Translations under genes and position numbers: made by a program
The notes under the pieces: model-generated
The model's input: the letters and a program-made list of their open reading frames with translations, nothing else
Database searches by the model: none
Told to the model about the DNA's origin: nothing
Assembly: GCA_017963875.1 (NCBI GenBank)
Contig: JAGCTA010000042.1
Coordinates: forward strand, 1 to 10,542
DNA from: Victivallales bacterium
Lineage (GTDB): Bacteria > Verrucomicrobiota > Lentisphaeria > Oligosphaerales > Oligosphaeraceae
DNA: 10,542 bases
Direction of reading: 5' to 3'
Shown here: piece by piece, positions 1-7,100 of the stretch
Position numbering within the stretch: position 1 is the first letter of the stretch
Layout of the letters: every line of letters begins with the position of its first letter

Positions 1-93
1 GCCAGCAAAGAAGAGACAGAAGATTGATATTGTTTGTTCTGCTATGGGAAATGTGCTACTGTCGTATAAAGCCCCGAAAAAGGCAAAAAACAT
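1..93 (-). CDS. Possible start of a third operon gene (partial, unrecognised)
   Basis: Five bases after the DUF1573 stop, an ATG at 93-91 opens a minus-strand frame that reaches the window edge (31 codons) without a stop. It begins 'MFFAFFGALYD' and is rich in Phe, Ile and Leu, so it could be the N-terminus of a membrane protein. No ribosome binding site is visible and the stretch is too short to recognise. A frame this long stays open by chance often enough that confidence is low. Confidence 0.18.
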   Translation of the reverse strand, partial: MFFAFFGALYDSSTFPIAEQTISIFCLFFAG

Positions 94-98
94 AATTA

Positions 99-1088
99 CT
101 AATGTATTTGAACCGCAACATCTTCTTGAAATATAGAATCTGTATGAATCAGCAATGAGACCGCCTTTCCCTTGTCAGAAATCTTCTCCAATGTATAGGC
201 GATTCGAGTCAGGCCATGGGGGAGTTCTTTTATCTTGATTTCTCCGATGGCATTTTCCCAGACGGCATTCGAGACTTTCACTTTTTGTCTTGGATTATTT
301 GGCTTAATCAGCAGGCAGCCGTTCAATGGCAGTTTCCCATTGGAAGGCAATTCTATGGTATCAGGCACGACCATGAAGTCATGTCTGACATGGAGATTGA
401 GCGAAAGAGACAGTTGTGGAACCTGTTCATCGGATGTCTGCAAGGTCCATGTTTCGCTAATATGGCGCAAAGGCGAACGGCGGTCAAGGATTGGCTTGAC
501 AACCAAAGACCGTCTGTCTGATGACAACTCGTATTGAAAACGTGAATTGTCTTGTCTCAATACATTCATGATGGACGCAGTTTTTGCAGAGCCAGTCAGT
601 TGTACAGTACGAGTGGAATTCACTTCATCATTGAAATCCAGCACTGGCACATCAAGCCCTAGGCGCAGTCGTGACAGCAACAGGAATTCAAACTCCACCT
701 GCACCTGATTTGTCAGAAGCAAGCCATTGGGCAGTTCGGAAGTCTGCACAGGCTCGGCCACAGTGCCTGTCTTCTTCTCCCATTCGAATTCCAGCCAGGC
801 TTTTTGGCGAATCTGCCCGCCTTTGCCATTGGGCGATAGCGTGAACTCGATTTCTGCTTCTCCGCCAGGTGGAATAGTTTCCCGATGGCTTTTCCCTGTC
901 AGACAACCACAGGAATAACGAATATGGCGCAACCGCACGGGACGGTCACCGCCATTGACCAACATCACTGTCCCTGTGCTGTTGCCATACGCATCGCACG
1001 GAGGAAGAATCAGCCGCTTGTGATAAGCATCCTCTGCGGCAGTCAGGGACAGGCAAAGCCCGATAACAATGAATGCAAACTTTTTCAT
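99..1088 (-). CDS. Exported DUF1573-family protein (329 aa)
   Basis: The frame is open back to 1106, but I choose the ATG at 1088. It overlaps the preceding TGA as ATGA and begins directly with a signal peptide (MKKFAFIVIG, hydrophobic core, cleavage probably near 'LTAA'). The upstream alternative would add six residues before the lysines. Residues about 36-105 carry the DUF1573 pattern: 'VMLVNGGDRPVRL', then 'YSCGC' at 58-62, then 'IPPGGEAEIEF' and a small glycine-rich turn. Residues about 140-235 and 236-329 look like two further beta-sandwich units, the usual layout of longer DUF1573 proteins in the PVC group. DUF1573 domains resemble the ASH/MSP immunoglobulin-like folds. No enzymatic role is known, and none is visible here. 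The product should be periplasmic or surface-exposed. Tight coupling to the giant gene suggests a partner, chaperone or anchoring role, but that is inference. The stop is TAG at 99-101. Confidence 0.9.
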   Translation of the reverse strand: MKKFAFIVIGLCLSLTAAEDAYHKRLILPPCDAYGNSTGTVMLVNGGDRPVRLRHIRYSCGCLTGKSHRETIPPGGEAEIEFTLSPNGKGGQIRQKAWLEFEWEKKTGTVAEPVQTSELPNGLLLTNQVQVEFEFLLLSRLRLGLDVPVLDFNDEVNSTRTVQLTGSAKTASIMNVLRQDNSRFQYELSSDRRSLVVKPILDRRSPLRHISETWTLQTSDEQVPQLSLSLNLHVRHDFMVVPDTIELPSNGKLPLNGCLLIKPNNPRQKVKVSNAVWENAIGEIKIKELPHGLTRIAYTLEKISDKGKAVSLLIHTDSIFQEDVAVQIH

Positions 1089-1106
1089 TCCGTTAGATAA
1101 ACCCAA
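1085..1106 (-). promoter_or_regulatory. ATGA stop-start overlap (translational coupling)
   Basis: The TGA ending the giant gene (1087-1085) shares its bases with the ATG of the DUF1573 gene (1088-1086), giving ATGA on the minus strand. The sequence just upstream contains only a weak AACGGA purine patch. Re-initiation by ribosomes finishing the giant gene is therefore the likely way the second gene is translated. This overlap is also the reason for preferring 1088 over 1106 as start. Confidence 0.8.
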
Positions 1107-4100
1107 TAGCCGACGCCAGGTTCAAGCAACGCCATGCCATGTTCAATGGGCACTGCCGTGAATTTCTTGCCGTTCCACTTCCAGATGGAGGAAACGCCTT
1201 TTTCTTCGCAATCCAACAGCAGTTCCTGCGTTCCGCAGATACCCGTCAGATTCCAGCCACTCTGCAATTCTGGCGGCAGTTGCGGCGACGCACTTTTTTC
1301 CGTCCAGATTCGGATGGACTTGGTTTCGCCGCTGAACAACCACGCCGCCGTACCCGACTTCATAGATTTCGTTGCACGGACGTATGCGTTCTGCAAGCGT
1401 TCATAGACCATCGGCGACATGGACAGAATTTCGCCGCCCGTCTCTTCGTTGATTTCAAACGGAACGGAAATGAGATTCCAGCCTGAGCGAAGTGCATAGC
1501 CCATCTGTTCGTCTTTCCCAAGCGTTCGGAAAGAAAAGATGGCACTAGCTGTGATGCCAAGTTTATTGCGGGCGATGACCTGCCAATGATAGGTTGTCCC
1601 AGGCGTATCTTCTTCTGCAAACTCCGAGATGTCCCAGTAGCCCATCCTGAGCCCCGTCGCCTCGCCGACTTTGACCTCCTTGCCGTCCACCACCTTCCAT
1701 AACGTCGCATCGTACTCCGCCGCCCCCGCGACATTCTCCCAGCTGAGGCTGCCAAGTTCCAGCATCGCCGTGCCGTCCGGCAACAACGGCGTGAACTCAT
1801 CCGCAGGCGGCTTCGCATAGACCGTGTTGAACCACGCGGGATCCGTCGGAATCTCCTCGTTCTTGTCGAAGACAATCACTGCAGACGCGTCGATGCGAGC
1901 ATTGTGCGGCGCATCATCGCGAACCTTGACACGGTAGGTCACCGAGCCTTCGCCGACATGGCTCTCGTCATTCGGCGGCAGGAACCCGTCATAGACGCTT
2001 TCAGGCCACTGGTCCACAGTTCTTGGGTCAACGGAACGCAGATACCAGCGCACCTTCCCCGTCTTCACGTCCGTCGTCACCTCTATCTGAACCTTCTGGT
2101 TCGTGTTCTGCCTATCGACAAGGAGCTTGCCCCGCGTCTTCTCCTTCAGCCCCATCTCCGTCAGGTTGCTGAACAGCACGCTCTCTATCTGGAACGTGCT
2201 CCAGTCCAGATACGGAGACAACGTGGCGTTGACAAACACCTCCTGCGCCGCCGCTGTCGCACTCGACTTGTTCTCAAAGTTCACCGTGTAGTGCAACTCC
2301 TCCCCAGGCGTCACAAACCGCTCAGTCTTCTCATCCCCGAAGCCTTTCGGTCCAACCATCTCGTTCGGGTCGTCGGAATACTCGGATTTAGTTTGTTCTT
2401 GCTCTTTCTTGTTTGGTTCTGGTTTATTCGGTGTTTCACTACAACCCAATTTAGCTTTTAATCCTACGGTATGTTTTCTATTCTTCCATATGTTTTGTTT
2501 ATGTGTTTTCCAATCTGCATTAGCCCAGTCAATTGCCGCTTTGCTATCTTGGGCTAATGAAACCACCTCTGCCGTAACTTCTGCTGGTGCTTTCCAATCT
2601 GGCCCCTTACTGGAGACTATGGTTGTAATAGCTACATCTTGTATTGTTGATATTATTACTCCAGTCTCACCTTCTAAATAGTACGTGCTTGCTTTTGAAA
2701 TAACATTTCCAGATATATTAACTGCTTTGAATTTTGCTGCTAATTCAGGATTCCTTTTATATTTTGCAATTTCTTCACCTACGCTTCCAACTATCGCGGC
2801 AGTATCTCCCGCAATTCTAAAACCATAAACAGTACTTGTGAAATCCTCTTTTGCTGATTCCCAAGCAGAGTCTGCAAAATCATCCACTGCACTGACAACT
2901 GAACACCAAAAACTAGTTCCCATAGCATCAACATGATTCACTCCATCATGTACACAATACCGATACCAATTAGTATCTTTCCCTTGAAGCCCAATTGGAT
3001 CCAACTGTGTGAAGCGACCAATGTTGGCATCATGATAGCGGTTGCGCATGAAGGTTAGTCCCGTGGAATCTGCTTCGATGCCATACGTCCCCACGAATCC
3101 GAAGCGTGTCGCCTGCCCCGTTGTCGTGCGTATATTGCCGAAGACGTTGTAGGACTGCCGTGCAACCACGCTACCAGAACCGTTCGTCAAAAGGCATGTG
3201 CTTCCAAGACCATCACCGTGATAGTAACGGTAGTTGCCAGATGCATCAACATCCGCTATGAGGGTATTTCCAAGCAGGACATAACGGCGGACAAGTTTGT
3301 TGGACGCATTGTATTCCGCTGCCAGCGAAGACATTTCACCGAAAGTGTAAAGGTTGTTTCGTATCTGTCCATTGTCTTTGACCTGGATTCGGTTGCCCAG
3401 TGCGTCGTATTGGCAACTCCATTCCGTTTTGTCAGGATAAACGACACGGACGAGGCGTGAGTTTGCGTCATAATCGTAGGTTGTCGTGCCGTCGGCATCC
3501 GTTTTGGATGTCATATTGCCGTTGTCGTCGTAGGTAAAGGTGACATTGCCAGCCGTCAGGTACTGGTTCAGTTCATTGACGGTGTATGCCTCTCCGTTGG
3601 CGGAAACGCGGTTGCCGACGGCATCATATTGGAATGATTCAATCGTGCCGTCTGGATAGTTAACCTCCGTCAACTGCCCCAACAAGTCATACGTATAGGA
3701 TTCCACTCCTTCGGGGGACTTCACCTGTGTGCGCTGTCCATCGGCATTATAGGTGTATTGGAAGGACTCAAGTTCCTTGCCGTCCTTGCTCTTGTGGGTT
3801 ATGGATAGCAGGTTGCCATTCATGTCATACGTGTAATGAACACTCGTGCCGTTACCGAAAGTCTTGGAAAGAGGAAGGCCCGTCACGGCATCGTAGGCAA
3901 GACTGACAAGCAGCTTGCCGTCCTTGTCAGTCATCTTGGAGATTCTACCAAGCGCATCGTATTCGTAGAGTTGAGCGAAGCCGTCTGAAAAGGTCTGTTT
4001 GGTCAGGCGTCCGCAACCATCGTATTCGTAGGTGAAGCCACGTCCATCGGCATATGTGATGGACTTCAGGCGTTCCTGGGCAGTGTAGGTCATCGTGGTA

Positions 4101-7100
4101 TCGCCCAGGAGGCTGTCTTTCACCTTCACGACATTTCCCTTGGCATCATAGAACAGTTCTTTCGTGCGTCCATCGGCATCTGTTGAGCGAACCAACCGTC
4201 CATAAGCATCATATTCCATCGAACCTTTTTTGCCGCTGCGGTCGGTCGCCGAGACGACATCGCCTTTGGCGTTGTATTCCAGAGAACCGCCTTTGCCGTC
4301 GGCCAATGTGTTGCCTGTCCCCTGGCCCTTGTCGTCGTATGAATATGCGACGGTCTGTCCCCTGGCATCCGTATAACTCTCCAGTGAACCGAAGTCCACC
4401 GAGTAGGCGAACTGCGTGGCAGTTCCGTCGGGCGCGACGCTCCGTGTGATGTTGAAGTCCTTGTCGTATTCGTAATGCACAGAACGTCCTGTTGCCGTCT
4501 GGATTGAGGTGACAGCGGCCACGTCGTTGTCGTATTTGCAAATCGTCTTGTTTCCAAGAGCATCGACTGTGTAAAGCACCTCGCCTGATGCCCCTACGAC
4601 AGTCTCCGTTACGGCTCCATCCGCATCAATGATAGCATAACTACCGAATGAACCACGATCGATGGTGACGGTCTGCTGGTTGCCGTTGATGGAGATTGTC
4701 GCGACACGCCCCATTTCATCAAATGTGTAGTCCCGCGACGTGCCATCGGGATAGGTAATGGATTTCAGTGCATTCGCCGCATTGTCATAGCTATATTGAG
4801 TCGTAAGTCCTGTTATTCCTGTAACAGAAGCAAGGCGATTTCCACTGTATGAATAGGTGACGAGATGGCCGAGGTCATCTTCCGCCTTGGAGAGATAGCT
4901 GCCGCTGTATGTGAACTTGACCCACTGCCCGTCCGTATGGGTGATTTTGGTCAGCTTGTCGCCGCTATAGGTGAAATCCAGCCCATTTCCGTTGCAGTCA
5001 CGTGAGGTAACGATGCGTCCATTCGCCTTGGCGAATCTCACCGTGGCACCATCCTGATAGCGTAGTATGTATTCGCTGGAGTTTGCCTCCAACTCAGTCT
5101 TGTCTCCAATCACAGTTGAACTCCATGTCCCAGAAATCTTGCTGAATGTATAGGAACTGCCAGAGGGGGACTTGAATATCAGTGTTTCTCCATCGTCTTC
5201 CAAAACAACTCTGGTTCCGTAGGGAACAGTCCACCCCTTTCCAAAACTGCCATTATAGTTTCTAGCCTCCATAGATGTACTGAATTTTCGTGAAACAACG
5301 ATGCTCATGCCCCGACCTTGACGCACCAAATCCGTCGCGGATGCCAGGGTGGAGACGACGTTGTCGGCAGCAAGAGCCTCGCGCACGTCGAGCTGCCAGA
5401 GAGTCCCAAAGTCATTCGTGGGCTGGCCTAGCAAGGCAAGATAGTCCGCATTGGAGCGCATTCGGTCGAAGCAACTGTTCCATGAGTCACCTATTGCTGA
5501 TTTCATCCTGTTCAGAATGACACCCCACTCCGCGTCGCTTGCCCAGTCGGGACGCATCAGCTTGCCATTCGTCTCCCATGGGAAAGGTGTTGGAACCATT
5601 ACTTCTTCCTGAGTCCGTGAATCAATTACCTTCTCATATTGCTTGCTGGAAACATATTCATATTTGATGTTCACCACCTTGTTGCTGTTAAGCTGGATGA
5701 ACTCAAAGGTCTGACGACGCTCCTCCCCTGCCTTCAGGCGGCTCACTGGATAAGTCGCAGACAGTGCCATGAACTCGATGAGCTTGCCCCAGTTATCGTT
5801 GTCGGATAGACGAATGTTGACTCCAACATCCCCTTCCATCTTGATGTATGGCGCGTCCATGTCCTCATCGCCGCTGTTGCCATAGACGAATGTCCCGACG
5901 ACGGTGCGCCCCCTGCGTATAGCGGATGGCAGTTCCAGTTTGCACCACCACTGGGGGCCGTTCGTGGCTTGCGTCAAGGTAAGGGCGTTCAGGGAATCGC
6001 TGCCGTTTTCATTTGAGGCGTAAAGCGTCCATTCACTGGTTGCAGCGTCTTTGACATCGAACGTGGCAAAGAACGCACCGTTCTCAGCCGCCGTCAAAGA
6101 TAATGCGTTGATACGAGTCTTCCCCTGTTTCAGGTACACATCCATGTCTTCGGTGAGTCCGATGCCATACAACGGAATCGTGACCGTGCCCGAATTGGAC
6201 GCGGTCGTAACGCCATTGTCAAACAGTGCGAATGGTCCTGTCAAGGTGGAGATTTCGACTTGTGCGTCCTCATTGCCTGAATTCTCCAATAGGATGAAAA
6301 CATCGCTGGCGGCTACAATAGGAGGAATGGTCAGCAAAACCGTTCCATTGCCCAAATCCATGGATTTCCACCCTTTGGAGACACTTTCAGGTAACTGGCC
6401 AAACTGACCAGTTATATCTACACCAGATTCACCACGTATTACGAGCATCGCACCTTCCGCAGGTACGTCGGTCAACTGGAAGCCGACAGTCCCGCCGCTG
6501 TTCACAATCATCTCTGTGCCCTGTGAAGAACAATTGACTGTTGGAAGCGTAATCTCGCAGTCTCCAGCGGAGACAAGGTAGTTATTGTCGATGTTGCGTC
6601 CCTCGAACCAGTCGCGCTCCTCGTTGGCGAAAACTGCAAAGGCCCATCTGCCAGGAGTGACAGGTGGGATAATCGCCTGCTTGAATTCGTAAGCCATGGT
6701 GGTTCCCGCTGGCACTCGCTCGTCTGACAAGTACGTACCGACAAGTACCTTTCGATCACCAAGCCGCTCGTCTTTAGAGACCAGGTAGATGTTGTCCCGA
6801 TGGGAGCCAGATGCTGTGACTGAGCCAATGTTGGCCACTTGCCAACGAACAGTAACATAATCCCCGACAACGGCTTTCGATGGTCCTTTGACAGATGTTA
6901 AAACGATGTCTAAATCAGAATCAATATCGCTGCACATCTCGAAAAGGCCAATGTCGGGATAATTGCCTTTGGCATTCGCGACACCTGTTGGTGTGACATG
7001 TCCGTCGTTGTAACAGCGAGGGTTGCCGTAGTAGTCATTTTGAGGAAGATTTGCCACAGTCCCGTCACCCGCATCAATGCAAGGCGAATTGGGACGCAAC

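Noticed and set aside
69..90. Terminator-like GCC...GGGC pairing after the DUF1573 gene
   Set aside because: The stem is only 3-4 bp including a wobble pair, and the T-run after it is three bases long. Too weak to call.
99..1088. Immunity protein for an RHS toxin
   Set aside because: The position downstream fits, but the product has a signal peptide and DUF1573 architecture, and no toxin domain is recognised in the RHS gene.
1360..1875. 171-codon minus-strand ORF with many Arg
   Set aside because: It is an alternative frame of the C-terminal domains, which have clear family patterns in the main frame. Arg/Ser-rich low-complexity sequence indicates a shadow.
1904..2461. 185-codon plus-strand ORF
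   Set aside because: It lies antisense to the SYDPNE domain and variable segment of the giant gene. Its Arg/Leu/His-rich composition is typical of a shadow frame in GC-rich coding DNA.
3344..5005. CRISPR or DNA tandem repeat in the periodic region
   Set aside because: Periodicity exists only at protein level as YD repeats; the DNA units are diverged and there are no identical direct repeats with spacers.
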